Assembly: GCA_947493705.1 (NCBI GenBank)
Contig: CANLSH010000004.1
Location: 124,001-188,000, forward strand
Direction of reading: 5' to 3'
Length of the DNA: 64,000 bases
Source of the DNA: an uncultured Arachnia sp.
Lineage (GTDB): Bacteria > Actinomycetota > Actinomycetes > Propionibacteriales > Propionibacteriaceae
The translations under genes were made by a program, and so were the position numbers. Positions 19,221-28,142 of this stretch are shown in pieces; the stretch's first letter is position 1, and the number at the start of each line of letters is the position of its first letter. The notes under the pieces are model-generated. The model worked only from the letters and a program-made list of their open reading frames with translations. It made no database searches and had not been told where the DNA came from.

Positions 19221-19280
19221 GCGCCAGATCGCCCGGTCCGGTGCGCCGCAGCCAGGACATGATTGATCAGTGGTTCCCTA
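19197..19280. repeat. 84-bp dispersed intergenic repeat, copy 1
   Basis: This segment matches 54118-54201 at 78 of 84 positions with no gaps. It lies between the glycosyltransferase and LCP genes, and its last three bases form the LCP stop codon (minus strand TAG at 19280-19278). The interior can fold as a hairpin around GATC-GCCC-GRTC, weaker here than in copy 2. Confidence 0.8.
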
Positions 19281-20780
19281 GCCGACGGAGCAGATGGGAG
19301 GTGCGTCTGAGCTTTCGACAGCACTCTCGTCATCGGGTGTTCCCGCGTCGTCTTCAGTACTTGCAGACGTCGAACTCGGGGTCCCGGCGACATCCGCGGA
19401 CTCCTCCGGCTCCATCGCATCTGCGGAAGGCGAAGAGATCTGCGGCGACGCGGAATCGGCCGGCACCGTCTCCGGTTGCTCCTTGTCCAGGGTTTCAGAT
19501 GCTGCGATGCTGCGAGCGACGGTGGATCGGATGAGCGGCAGGTCCGGCTCGGCCGTCAGGATGAGGGGCGGGGCGAAGTCCACGGTTTGCAGGTCAAGCG
19601 ACTTCGCACGCAGCGCCAGATCCGTCAGCTCGGCCACATGACCTGCGCCGACGTCGGTGGTCACGACGTTCCTACCAGCCTCGGAGAGTTCGACGAACCG
19701 GGTCGCGACGACGGAGGGGTCCAGCTGTTTCGCCATGGCCGACATGACGCATTTCTGCCGCGCCATGCGTTCATAGTCGCTGGAACCGTGACGGGACCGT
19801 GCCAACCACAACGCGTCATGTCCGTCCAGATGTACGCCTTCGCCCGCCTTCACGTAGCCGGAGACGGGGCTACCTCCTCCGCCGATGGGAACATCGCGGG
19901 CAACATTGACAGTGATACCGCCCATCGCGTCGATGAGGGCTTCGAAGCCAGCCATATCCACCATCGCGTGGTAGTTGATGTCCAATCCCAGTAGTTCGGA
20001 GACAACCTCACGCGTAGCTGCCAACCCGGCGTCCTCGCCCGGATACAGATCTGCGTGCTCCTCGCCCAGGGTGAAGACGCCATTGAGCATGCACGCATCG
20101 TCCTCGCAGCGAAATCCGTCGGGATAGAGGGAATGCAGGGGTGAGTCCGCAGGAAAGGGTGCGCCCTGGAGGTTGCGTGGCAACCCGAAGACGACGGTGC
20201 GTCCGGTCTTTACGTCCACGGAGGCGACGTTGATGGAGTCTGGACGAATGCCCACACGCTCCGACGCGGCGTCGACTCCGAGCAGCAGCACGTTGTACCG
20301 GCCCGCGTTGTCACGGCTGTCGCCGCCCCCACGAAGCACCAGGGAGAGATTGTCTGCAGCTGTCAACGCGTTGGCGGCGACGCTGGTCGAGAAGCCCGCT
20401 GTCGACAGGAGCACAAGACAGGCCACGGTGAGGGACAGTTTGGCCGCCCTGGGCAGCCGAGTGGGGCGGGCCAGACGCCATGCATCGAGGAGCAGCAGGG
20501 CCCAACCCGTGAAGAAGGCCCAGGCGCCCAACTTGAGCGCGGCGATCACACCGCCGTTGAGGAGTAGAGCCATGGTGGGGCCACGCAGAAGAAACAGCCC
20601 CAGCGCAAGCAGCAGCACGAGCAGCCATGTTCCCGCCCAGACACGCATGGCCAGACGTCCCACTCTCCGCTGACCCGCAACGTATTGCGCAGAGCCGGGC
20701 ACCACCGCCGACATCACCACCAACCCCACAGCACGACGCGTACGCAGACCGCGATCTTTCGTCGTTCGATGTGCATTCAT
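19278..20780 (-). CDS. LytR-CpsA-Psr (LCP) family wall-polymer ligase
   Basis: LCP enzymes transfer lipid-linked glycans to peptidoglycan outside the membrane. In this 500-residue protein, about four hydrophobic segments occupy residues 20-140, and the LCP domain follows (about 160-370) with VLLLGVDAASERVGIRPDSI, VFGLPRNLQGAPFP and HLDGHDALWLARSRHGSSDYERM, which includes the conserved arginines. The acidic Ser/Thr-rich C-terminal tail is likely disordered. The ATG at 20780 has AGGAG 9 nt upstream. The stop codon is supplied by the 84-bp repeat, so the tail may have been altered when that element arrived. Confidence 0.9.
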   Translation of the reverse strand: MNAHRTTKDRGLRTRRAVGLVVMSAVVPGSAQYVAGQRRVGRLAMRVWAGTWLLVLLLALGLFLLRGPTMALLLNGGVIAALKLGAWAFFTGWALLLLDAWRLARPTRLPRAAKLSLTVACLVLLSTAGFSTSVAANALTAADNLSLVLRGGGDSRDNAGRYNVLLLGVDAASERVGIRPDSINVASVDVKTGRTVVFGLPRNLQGAPFPADSPLHSLYPDGFRCEDDACMLNGVFTLGEEHADLYPGEDAGLAATREVVSELLGLDINYHAMVDMAGFEALIDAMGGITVNVARDVPIGGGGSPVSGYVKAGEGVHLDGHDALWLARSRHGSSDYERMARQKCVMSAMAKQLDPSVVATRFVELSEAGRNVVTTDVGAGHVAELTDLALRAKSLDLQTVDFAPPLILTAEPDLPLIRSTVARSIAASETLDKEQPETVPADSASPQISSPSADAMEPEESADVAGTPSSTSASTEDDAGTPDDESAVESSDAPPICSVG

Positions 20781-20967
20781 GCGGGTCACTCCTGAGTTCT
20801 GGGGGGTCTGAACAGATTGCCCTCCGAAGTAGTCGCCGCCGATTCGGCGCGCCGACATCTGCGAAATTTCTACGAGCTAGCGCGACCCGAGACCACCAAC
20901 GCCTGCCACAGAAGGGGGAAAAAGCTCACGTCACGGGTACTCTTGACCGGCTGACCTGAGGAGGCAC

Positions 20968-22152
20968 ATGACAAACGGACGCCGCGACGATGACCTGGAA
21001 TGGCTCTACCGACGCGAGGAGGACCCAGCCGAGCAGACTCGCGTGCTCTCGGCAGATGAAGCGGCGGCGCTGCACGCCAGGCCCGCGGCTCGGCGCCCGC
21101 AGACACCGCCGCCCCCGCCGCCGCCACGTGCCCAGCAGCCACCCGCGTCCGCGGAGCGTCGCGCTGCAGCACCGCCCCCTCGCTCCCGTCGGCGCCCCAA
21201 GAAGCATCCATTGCGCAGGACGCTGCTCCTACTGGTGCTCGCCTGGGTCCTCTTCATGGTGGCCACGCCAGCCTTCGCTCTGTTGCGTGGCACCGTCGTG
21301 GAAACGACGCCCGCGGGTGAGCGCCCGGCTGAACAACCCGGCCGTACCATCCTTCTCGTCGGTTCCGACGCCCGTGAGGACATGACCGCCGAGGAACGAT
21401 CCAGGCTCGGAACCGGCAGCACCGAGGGTCGACGCACCGACACAATGTTGCTGCTGTATGTGCCGCCGTCGGGTAATTCGGCTCTGGTGTCGTTACCGCG
21501 CGATTCCCTGGTGTCGGTGCCCGGCCACGGTAGGAACAAACTGAACGCCGCATACGCCCTCGGGGGCGCTCCTCTGCTTGTGGAGTCGGTTGAGCAGAAC
21601 ACTGGTGTGCGCGTGGACGGCTACATGGAGATCGGCTTCACCGGGCTGGTCGATGTCGTTGACGCCGTGGGCGGCATCGAGGTGTGTCCGGAATCCGCAA
21701 TGAACGACGAAGACGCGCACATCAACATTCCCGCCGGTTGCCAGGAGGTCGACGGCGTGACCGCGCTTGGCTACGTGCGGGCACGGAAATCGGATTCGCG
21801 TGGGGATCTTGGGCGTATCGAACGTCAGCGCGAGGTCATTGCCACGGTCATGAAGAAGGCTGTCAGTCCTGCCAGCTTCCTCAATCCGGTGAGGTACTGG
21901 AAGCTCAACATGGCTGCCGCACGCTCGGTTGCCCGGGGAGAGGACACGGGTGTGAGGGCAATGGCGTCCATGGGTTCGGGGCTGTTCCAGACCGCGACCG
22001 GGGCAGGCCTCAGCCTCACGGTGCCCGTCGCAAATGCGGACTACAGCAGCAGCGTCGGCTCAGTCGTCCTGTGGGATGAGAATGCGAGTCAGGAGATGTT
22101 CGCCGCGATGGCGACTGGTGACGTCGAGACGTTGGAGAAGTTCCAGGGCTGA
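20968..22152 (+). CDS. LytR-CpsA-Psr (LCP) family protein
   Basis: This second LCP enzyme (394 residues) is divergent from the first. A cytoplasmic Pro/Arg-rich N-terminus (residues 1-84, with a seven-proline run near 50) precedes one membrane segment (about 85-110). The LCP domain shows ILLVGSDAREDM near 128, VSLPRDSLVSVPGHG near 175 and LGYVRARKSDSRGDLGRIERQ near 270, with the phosphate-binding arginines and aspartates. CTGAGGAGG lies just before the ATG. It probably attaches secondary polymers to the wall. Confidence 0.93.
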   Translation: MTNGRRDDDLEWLYRREEDPAEQTRVLSADEAAALHARPAARRPQTPPPPPPPRAQQPPASAERRAAAPPPRSRRRPKKHPLRRTLLLLVLAWVLFMVATPAFALLRGTVVETTPAGERPAEQPGRTILLVGSDAREDMTAEERSRLGTGSTEGRRTDTMLLLYVPPSGNSALVSLPRDSLVSVPGHGRNKLNAAYALGGAPLLVESVEQNTGVRVDGYMEIGFTGLVDVVDAVGGIEVCPESAMNDEDAHINIPAGCQEVDGVTALGYVRARKSDSRGDLGRIERQREVIATVMKKAVSPASFLNPVRYWKLNMAAARSVARGEDTGVRAMASMGSGLFQTATGAGLSLTVPVANADYSSSVGSVVLWDENASQEMFAAMATGDVETLEKFQG

Positions 22153-22201
22153 GGAACGGCCCGGGAGTCACTCCGCCACTCTCCGACGATCATCGAGAGC
22201 A

Positions 22202-22705
22202 TCAGGTTCGGTGAGCCGCCGCCCGCACGACTTCACCCTTGGCATGGGCCGCATCCCTGAGGGCAGCTTGGAACGTCACCATCTTGTCTCGCAGCGCCTC
22301 ATCGGAGGCGCCAAGGATGCGAACCGCCAGCAGCCCGGCGTTGTGGGCGTTGTCGATGGCGACGGTGGCCACCGGAACCCCGGCCGGCATCTGGACGATG
22401 GACAGTAGGGAATCCAGTCCGTCCAGCTTCTTCAACGCGACGGGTACGCCGATGACGGGCAGCGGCGTCAGAGCGGCGAGCATGCCCGGCAGGTGGGCCG
22501 CTCCCCCGGCGCCGGCGATGATGACTTTGAGGCCTCGTCCACGGGCCGCCTGACCGAAGTCCACCATTTCCTGCGGCATGCGGTGGGCGGAGACGACGTC
22601 AGCCTCGAAGGGCACGTCGAATTCGGAGAGCGCATGCGCGGCTGCTTCCATGATGGGCCAATCAGAATCGGAGCCCATCACGATTGACACGAGCGGTTCA
22701 GGCAT
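22202..22705 (-). CDS. purE: N5-carboxyaminoimidazole ribonucleotide mutase
   Basis: The enzyme converts N5-CAIR to CAIR in purine synthesis. The 167-residue protein contains [12 protein letters not shown] at the N-terminus, [11 protein letters not shown] near residue 38, [16 protein letters not shown] near 62 and [21 protein letters not shown] near 87, as in class I PurE. The start overlaps the end of purK by 8 bp, so both proteins are made from one message. Confidence 0.97.
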   Translation of the reverse strand: MPEPLVSIVMGSDSDWPIMEAAAHALSEFDVPFEADVVSAHRMPQEMVDFGQAARGRGLKVIIAGAGGAAHLPGMLAALTPLPVIGVPVALKKLDGLDSLLSIVQMPAGVPVATVAIDNAHNAGLLAVRILGASDEALRDKMVTFQAALRDAAHAKGEVVRAAAHRT

Positions 22706-23858
22706 TGGGATCCCCCATCAGATAGCGGGCGGCATGGCGGGCGCGACGCAGGGCCATATCGAGGTCATTGTCGCAGGCCGTGACGTGGCCCACTTTGCGC
22801 CCCACGCGCACTTCCTTGCCGTACAGGTGGACGCGGATGGCGCGGTCGCGGGCGAAGACGTGCTGGAGTGCGCCGGTCGGGTCGGGTTCTGCACCACCGA
22901 GCACGTTGGTCATGACCACGTGGGGGGCCCGGAGATCGGGAGCTCCCAGGGGAAGGTCGAGGATTGCTCGCAGGTGGTTCTCGAACTGGCTGGTGAGGGC
23001 GCCGTCGATGCTCCAGTGGCCGGTGTTGTGTGGGCGCATGGCCAATTCGTTGACCACCACCCGCCCGTCGGCCGCAGCCATGAGCTCCACGGCCAGTAGG
23101 CCCACCACCTCCAACTCACCGGCGATGCGCAGTGCCATCGCCTGCAAATCGGCGGCCTCCTGCTCGCCCAGACCGGGTGCCGGAGTGATGGTCTCGACGC
23201 ACACCCCGTCGATCTGGGTGGTCTCGCTGACGGGATAGGCGACAGCCTGTCCCGAGGGGCTGCGGACGACGATGGCGGAGAGCTCTCGCGTGAAGTCGAT
23301 GAACTCCTCGGCCACGATGAGCACCTCCTCACCCGCGGAAACCTCCGGCTTCTCGTCGAAGGGTTCAGTGGCCCGGCCCGGATCGTCCAGCTTCCAGACG
23401 CCTTTGCCGTCGTAGCCACCACGGGAGGTCTTGGCGATGATGGGCCAACCAATGTCCTCACCGAAGGCAATCAGCTCGTCGGGTGTCCGGCACACGGAAA
23501 ATCGTGGGCATGGGACATCCATGGCGGAGAGCCGTTCCCGCATCAGGGCCTTGTCCTGGGCGTGGGACAGGGCATCGGGCCCGGGGCGCACCTCGACGAC
23601 ATCAGCCAGCTGACGGAGATACTTGGTGGGAACGTGTTCGTGATCGAAGGTCAGGACGTCGACCTCCTCGGCGAAGCCCCGCAACACGTCCAGCTGCGAA
23701 TGGTCCCCCACTGTTGTGTTGGCGATGACCTGGGCTGCGGAGGACTCCGGCGTCTCGGAGAGCAGGTGGACGTCGATGCCGAGGCTGATAGCGGCTTGGT
23801 GCATCATGCGGGCCAGTTGCCCACCCCCGACAATTCCGACTCTGTAGCGACGATCCAC
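22698..23858 (-). CDS. purK: 5-(carboxyamino)imidazole ribonucleotide synthase
   Basis: This ATP-grasp enzyme carboxylates AIR with bicarbonate. The 386-residue protein begins [19 protein letters not shown] and carries [12 protein letters not shown] near residue 150, [14 protein letters not shown] near 190, and [17 protein letters not shown] near 275, the ATP- and metal-binding ATP-grasp elements. The GTG start at 23858 fits the family N-terminus and is 7 nt behind TACGCT; an ATG further upstream would overlap the PH-domain gene. Confidence 0.94.
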   Translation of the reverse strand: MDRRYRVGIVGGGQLARMMHQAAISLGIDVHLLSETPESSAAQVIANTTVGDHSQLDVLRGFAEEVDVLTFDHEHVPTKYLRQLADVVEVRPGPDALSHAQDKALMRERLSAMDVPCPRFSVCRTPDELIAFGEDIGWPIIAKTSRGGYDGKGVWKLDDPGRATEPFDEKPEVSAGEEVLIVAEEFIDFTRELSAIVVRSPSGQAVAYPVSETTQIDGVCVETITPAPGLGEQEAADLQAMALRIAGELEVVGLLAVELMAAADGRVVVNELAMRPHNTGHWSIDGALTSQFENHLRAILDLPLGAPDLRAPHVVMTNVLGGAEPDPTGALQHVFARDRAIRVHLYGKEVRVGRKVGHVTACDNDLDMALRRARHAARYLMGDPNA

Positions 23859-23865
23859 GTCGTTC

Positions 23866-23871
23866 AGCGTA
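23866..23871 (-). promoter_or_regulatory. -10 hexamer TACGCT, leaderless purK
   Basis: TACGCT on the minus strand is followed by 7 nt and the GTG of purK. Confidence 0.5.
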
Positions 23872-23875
23872 TCGG

Positions 23876-24400
23876 CTACCAGTCGCCGTCCTCGATCCAT
23901 CCGGCGTCGAAACGGCAGTCATCACGCTGGTAGAGCAGATTGTTGATCGTCACGTGCACGTGCTCCACGCGGGGCAGGTCACGCAGAGCCAGTGGTTGGC
24001 CTGCTGCGGTCTCCAGAACGAGCGTGCCACAGCCGAGCATTCGGTCGGTGAGGCTGCGGTGGTAATTGACGTTGTTGATGCGACGCAGCGGCAGGTCGTG
24101 GCCGGTTTTGTTGAGGATTCCGCGACGCGTGATGATCCGCCGGTCCGTCACCGAATAAGTGGTGGTCAACCACCGCAGGAAGGGAAACAGCACCAGCCAC
24201 AGCACCAGGATCACGAACAGTGTCACCACCGCCCATGGCCCCCACGGCGGGGAACTCTCCGGCAGCAGGGCGATGCCCGCACCGAGAGCGGCTCCCAGCA
24301 GAACCATCGCCACGGCGGGCCAGATGAGGGCCTTACCGTGCGTGCGCATGTGGAGAATGACTCGTTCACCCTCACCCAGCGTCTTCCTGCTGATGGCCAT
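23876..24400 (-). CDS. PH domain-containing membrane protein
   Basis: The 174-residue protein has two hydrophobic segments (about residues 27-48 and 53-75) followed by a bacterial PH domain (bPH2/YdbS-like) with TTTYSVTDRRIITRRGIL and NNVNYHRSLTDRMLGCGTL. It corresponds in position to mycobacterial Rv3278c. The function is unknown. It is 17 bp upstream of purK. Confidence 0.88.
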   Translation of the reverse strand: MAISRKTLGEGERVILHMRTHGKALIWPAVAMVLLGAALGAGIALLPESSPPWGPWAVVTLFVILVLWLVLFPFLRWLTTTYSVTDRRIITRRGILNKTGHDLPLRRINNVNYHRSLTDRMLGCGTLVLETAAGQPLALRDLPRVEHVHVTINNLLYQRDDCRFDAGWIEDGDW

Positions 24401-24457
24401 GGCCAGAAGTCTTGCACGGGATACGGGGAGTCGCTGGTACGCCGCACGGGCAGGAAG

Positions 24458-25246
24458 TCAGTGCATGCTGGCGTGGACCACGTCACCAACGGCGAAGGTC
24501 TGGAGGCCCCGGTCCGTGGAAACCTGGAGCCGGCCGAACTCATCAACGCCGTGGCCGCGTCCCCGGACCACCACATCGGGTGCCACGGTGACGCTCAGCT
24601 GTGCTCCCACCGAGCTGCAGCGAGCGCAATACTCGGACACCAGGGATCCCGATCCCTGCCAGAGGCTGTAGTACCGCTCCATGTGGCGCAGGAATCCTGC
24701 AATGATTTGATCGCGGTCGACGGGAAAGCCCTCGATTGACAGCGACGTGGCCGTCGGCACCGGTAGATCCTCCGGTCGCAGTTCCAGATTCAGGCCCACA
24801 CCCACCACAGCACGCGCGCCGGTGGGGTGTTCCACGCGCTCAGACAGAATGCCACACACTTTCCCACCGCCGATCAGGACGTCGTTGGGCCACTTCAGCT
24901 GGACCAGCGGGGGATCCGGTGCGATCTCGGCCAATGCGGAGGCCATCGCCATGCCTGTCAGTAGCGAAAGCCAGCCCCAGCGCGGGAACTCCGGCACCGG
25001 CTGCAGCAGCATGGAGATGGAGATCGAAGAGCCCTGCGGGCTCGCCCACGAGCGGTCCAGGCGGCCACGCCCGGCGGTTTGCTCACCGGCCACCAGAACT
25101 TTTCCCGCGGGCTCCCCGGCACGAGCCCAATTGGCCACATCCACATTGGTGGACCCCGTCGAGGCGACGACGTCGATGACCGTCCACATGGAGCGATCCC
25201 CCAGCAGTCGACGGAGGCAGTGGGGATCAGGCAGCACAGCGTTCAC
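24458..25246 (-). CDS. birA: biotin--[acetyl-CoA-carboxylase] ligase
   Basis: The enzyme attaches biotin to the carrier domain of acyl-CoA carboxylases. At 262 residues it is the class I form without a DNA-binding domain. Catalytic motifs are STGSTNVDVANWA near residue 30, GEQTAGRGRLDRSWASPQGS near 54 and LKWPNDVLIGGGKVCGIL near 118. The GTG start at 25246 is 7 nt behind TAACCT. It is divergent from accD, whose carboxylase complex needs biotin. Confidence 0.95.
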   Translation of the reverse strand: MNAVLPDPHCLRRLLGDRSMWTVIDVVASTGSTNVDVANWARAGEPAGKVLVAGEQTAGRGRLDRSWASPQGSSISISMLLQPVPEFPRWGWLSLLTGMAMASALAEIAPDPPLVQLKWPNDVLIGGGKVCGILSERVEHPTGARAVVGVGLNLELRPEDLPVPTATSLSIEGFPVDRDQIIAGFLRHMERYYSLWQGSGSLVSEYCARCSSVGAQLSVTVAPDVVVRGRGHGVDEFGRLQVSTDRGLQTFAVGDVVHASMH

Positions 25247-25253
25247 CTGTCAC

Positions 25254-25259
25254 AGGTTA
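25254..25259 (-). promoter_or_regulatory. -10 hexamer TAACCT, leaderless birA
   Basis: TAACCT on the minus strand is followed by 7 nt and the GTG of birA. It faces the accD promoter 54 bp away. Confidence 0.55.
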
Positions 25260-25313
25260 CTGGCGGAGAAAGGGGTCTTCCGCGCACCGGCTGAAGGAAG
25301 TCTGAGTGGGCGC

Positions 25314-25319
25314 TAGGGT
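25314..25319 (+). promoter_or_regulatory. -10 hexamer TAGGGT, leaderless accD
   Basis: TAGGGT is followed by 7 nt and the ATG at 25327, which favours that start over the GTG at 25306. Confidence 0.55.
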
Positions 25320-25326
25320 GACGCCC

Positions 25327-26901
25327 ATGGAGATCGACATCCACACCACTGCCGGAAAACTCGCTGACCTCGGCCGCCGTATGGACGAAGCCGTCCATGC
25401 CGGATCTGCCGAGGCGGTGGAAAAGCAGCATGCCAAGGGCAAGATGACCGCTCGGGAGCGAGTCTTCGCCCTGTTGGACGAGGGCACCTTTGCCGAGTTC
25501 GACGAGTTTGCCCGTCACCGCTCCACCAGCTTCGGCATGCAGGCCAAACGTCCCTACGGCGACGGCGTCGTCACCGGAACCGGTGCCATCCATGGCCGTC
25601 CCGTATGTATTTTCAGCCAGGACGTCACTGTCTTCGGCGGTGCGCTGGGGCAGGTGTACGGCGAGAAGATCGTGAAGATCATCGATTTCGCCATGAAGAC
25701 TGGCGTGCCGCTCATCGGCATCAACGAGGGCGGCGGCGCCCGCATCCAGGAAGGTGTTGTCTCGCTCGCCCTGTACGGCGAAATTTTCCGACGCAATACC
25801 CGCGCCTCCGGCGTGATTCCCCAGATTTCTCTGGTCATGGGCGCCGCAGCCGGCGGACATGTGTACTCCCCCGCCCTGACTGATTTCGTGATCATGGTGG
25901 ACAAGACATCGCAGATGTTCATCACCGGCCCCGAGGTCATCAAAGCCGTCACGGGCGCGGATGTCACGATGGAGGAATTGGGCGGCGGACGGACGCACAG
26001 CACCAAGTCCGGCAACTCCCACTACCTCGCCGCCGATGAACCCGACGCGCTGGAGTACGTGCGCGACCTGCTGACCTATCTTCCGCAGAACAACCTGGAG
26101 GATCCGCCCGTCTACGATGAGGATGAGGTGGATCTCACGATCACGGACCACGATCGCTTCCTCGACACCCTCATTCCGGACTCTGCGAACCAGCCCTATG
26201 ACGTACGCGAGATCATCCGCAACGTCCTGGACGACGATGAGTTCCTCGAAGTCTCAGAGCTGTTCGCCGGCAACGTCATCACCGGCTACGGCCGGATTGA
26301 GGGGCGCTCCATTGGGATCGTCGCCAATCAGCCCCTGGTCCTGGCAGGGTGTCTGGACATTGATGCCTCGGAGAAGGCGGCCCGCTTCGTGCGAACCTGC
26401 GACGCCTTCAACATTCCCGTGCTGACATTCGTCGATGTCCCCGGGTTCCTGCCGGGCGTCGATCAGGAGCACCAGGGGATTATTCGTCGGGGAGCCAAGC
26501 TGCTGTATGCCTACTCAGAGGCCACTGTTCCCCTGCTCACGGTCACCATTCGCAAGTCCTACGGCGGCGCACACCTGGTGATGGGCTCCAAACAGTTGGG
26601 CGCCGACATCAACTTCGCATGGCCCACCGCCCAGGTGGCCGTCATGGGCGCGCAGGGCGCCGTCAACATTTTGCATCGAAAGGCGCTCGCCACCGCCGAG
26701 AACCCCGACGAGCTGCGTCAACAACTCATCACCGAATATGACGACGAGCTCGCCAACCCGTACGTGGCCGCGGATCGGGGCTACGTTGATCAGATCATCT
26801 ACCCGCACGAGACCCGGGCCCAGGTCATCCGCGCCCTGCGTCTGCTCCGCACCAAGAGGGAGCAGCTGCCACCCAAGAAGCATGGGAACATCCCGCTGTG
26901 A
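25327..26901 (+). CDS. accD: acyl-CoA (propionyl-CoA) carboxylase beta subunit
   Basis: This carboxyltransferase subunit moves CO2 from carboxybiotin to propionyl- or acetyl-CoA. The 524-residue protein has the N-terminal signature [13 protein letters not shown] and the two oxyanion-hole regions [10 protein letters not shown] near residue 140 and [18 protein letters not shown] near 415. It is closest in pattern to AccD5-type propionyl-CoA carboxylases. The stop overlaps the GTG of accE by 4 bp. The biotinylated alpha subunit is not in the window. Confidence 0.95.
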   Translation: MEIDIHTTAGKLADLGRRMDEAVHAGSAEAVEKQHAKGKMTARERVFALLDEGTFAEFDEFARHRSTSFGMQAKRPYGDGVVTGTGAIHGRPVCIFSQDVTVFGGALGQVYGEKIVKIIDFAMKTGVPLIGINEGGGARIQEGVVSLALYGEIFRRNTRASGVIPQISLVMGAAAGGHVYSPALTDFVIMVDKTSQMFITGPEVIKAVTGADVTMEELGGGRTHSTKSGNSHYLAADEPDALEYVRDLLTYLPQNNLEDPPVYDEDEVDLTITDHDRFLDTLIPDSANQPYDVREIIRNVLDDDEFLEVSELFAGNVITGYGRIEGRSIGIVANQPLVLAGCLDIDASEKAARFVRTCDAFNIPVLTFVDVPGFLPGVDQEHQGIIRRGAKLLYAYSEATVPLLTVTIRKSYGGAHLVMGSKQLGADINFAWPTAQVAVMGAQGAVNILHRKALATAENPDELRQQLITEYDDELANPYVAADRGYVDQIIYPHETRAQVIRALRLLRTKREQLPPKKHGNIPL

Positions 26902-27149
26902 GCCCCGACGAGCCCATCACTGAGGAGTCGCTTCCGTACGAAGCGCCTCTGTACTCCGTCGCCACCGGGCAAGCCACTGACGACGAACTTGCTGCGTTGT
27001 TCGCCGTGTTGCAGGCGCGTTCTGTTGCCGACACGTTGAAGGCCGGCACTGACCGTCCGTTGGCCGGTGGCTGGAAGTCCTACTATCGCATCATCCGCCA
27101 GCCCGCCGCTCCCGGCCGGGAGGCCTGGCGCACCTCCATCAGATTCTGA
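26898..27149 (+). CDS. accE: acyl-CoA carboxylase epsilon subunit
   Basis: This 83-residue protein has the [15 protein letters not shown] helix typical of actinobacterial AccE subunits, which stabilise and activate the alpha-beta carboxylase. The C-terminal W…Y.R…WR.S.RF segment is also family-like. GTG start overlapping the accD stop; 19 bp before maf. Confidence 0.87.
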   Translation: MSPDEPITEESLPYEAPLYSVATGQATDDELAALFAVLQARSVADTLKAGTDRPLAGGWKSYYRIIRQPAAPGREAWRTSIRF

Positions 27150-27168
27150 GAAGGACTCCAGCGCACCC

Positions 27169-27789
27169 ATGGCACATCGTCTGATCCTGGCCTCAGCATC
27201 CCCTGCCCGTCTCTCTTCACTGCGCAACGCAGGCCTGGATCCCGAGGTCATCGTCTCCGGGATCGATGAGGACACCATCCACGATGACCGACCAGATCTG
27301 CTGGCCCGGGCCCTGGCCGAGGCCAAGGGTTCTGCTGTTCTGGAGAGGGTCGAGGGCGACGTCGTCCTCGTGGCCTGCGATTCATTGCTGGAGTTCGAGG
27401 GCCGCGCCTATGGCAAGCCGGGAACCCCCGAGCAGGCCGTGGCTCACTGGTGCCGCATCCGCGGCGGGCAGGGCGTGCTGCACACCGGGCATTTCGTGGT
27501 GGTACGCCATGGTGATCGCGAGGTGAGACAGTCACGCATCGCCAGCACGGTGGTGAAATTCGGGGATCTCACGGATGAGGAGATCGAGGCCTACGTCGCA
27601 ACCGGCGAACCGCTGGTGGTGGCAGGTGGTTTCACCATCGACGGTTTCGGTGGCGCCTTCATCACGGCCGTTGAGGGGGATCCGCACAACGTGATCGGCA
27701 TCTCGCTGCCCCTGCTACGGCAGATGGTTCTGGATCTGGGAGTCCCATGGCAGTCGCTGTGGAGACCCGGTCTCATCAAAAGGCTCTGA
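27169..27789 (+). CDS. maf: Maf family nucleotide pyrophosphatase
   Basis: Maf proteins hydrolyse non-canonical or modified nucleoside triphosphates. The 206-residue protein contains LILASASPARLSSLRNAG at the N-terminus, VACDSLLEFEG near residue 70, GKPGTPEQAVAHW near 84 and VEGDPHNVIGISLPLL near 167. The ATG at 27169 is followed by the canonical start and gives the usual length. It closes the accD-accE-maf operon, the same order as in mycobacteria. Confidence 0.95.
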   Translation: MAHRLILASASPARLSSLRNAGLDPEVIVSGIDEDTIHDDRPDLLARALAEAKGSAVLERVEGDVVLVACDSLLEFEGRAYGKPGTPEQAVAHWCRIRGGQGVLHTGHFVVVRHGDREVRQSRIASTVVKFGDLTDEEIEAYVATGEPLVVAGGFTIDGFGGAFITAVEGDPHNVIGISLPLLRQMVLDLGVPWQSLWRPGLIKRL

Positions 27790-27852
27790 GAACACCCCCA
27801 CGGAGCGGGTGTTGAGCACACAGTGCGTGGGGCACCGCAGATATCGCCAGCC

Positions 27853-28050
27853 CACCACCGCAGTCATGTGTCGTGCTCTGCTCACCAACAGTTCCGTGAA
27901 CTTGCCGGTGCCGGCACCGAGGTCCAGGGCGGTCTCCACGACGTCCGGCGCCACCATGTCCAGTGCCTCGACGGGAAACCCAGGACGATACAGGTCATAG
28001 TCCTGCCCGATTCCCTGAAAACTGTTGGCGAGGGCACTCAGATTCACCAT
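27853..28050 (-). pseudogene. SAM-dependent methyltransferase, N-terminal fragment
   Basis: From ATG at 28050 about 66 codons match the start of a class I methyltransferase: FQGIGQDYDLYRPGFP, then the SAM motif ALDLGAGTGKFTELLV. After HMTAVV the similarity stops. The frame runs on without family features into the antisense of maf and ends at 27715. At least 120 residues of the fold are missing, so this is a 3'-deleted remnant, and its deletion point lies beside the maf 3' end. Confidence 0.75.
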
Positions 28051-28142
28051 GGCGACACTGTAGTGGGAGCGGAACTCGGAGGAGCCGCACCGTTCAGGGG
28101 ATCGCCGCCCAGAGATCGTGGCAGAAGGCATCGAGTCCCGCG

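Noticed and set aside
19197..19280. The 84-bp repeat as a coding fragment, since its two copies share a translated peptide in one frame
   Set aside because: The shared peptide follows from nucleotide identity, five of the six differences are transition or structure-neutral changes rather than codon-third-position biased, and neither frame has a start or family match.
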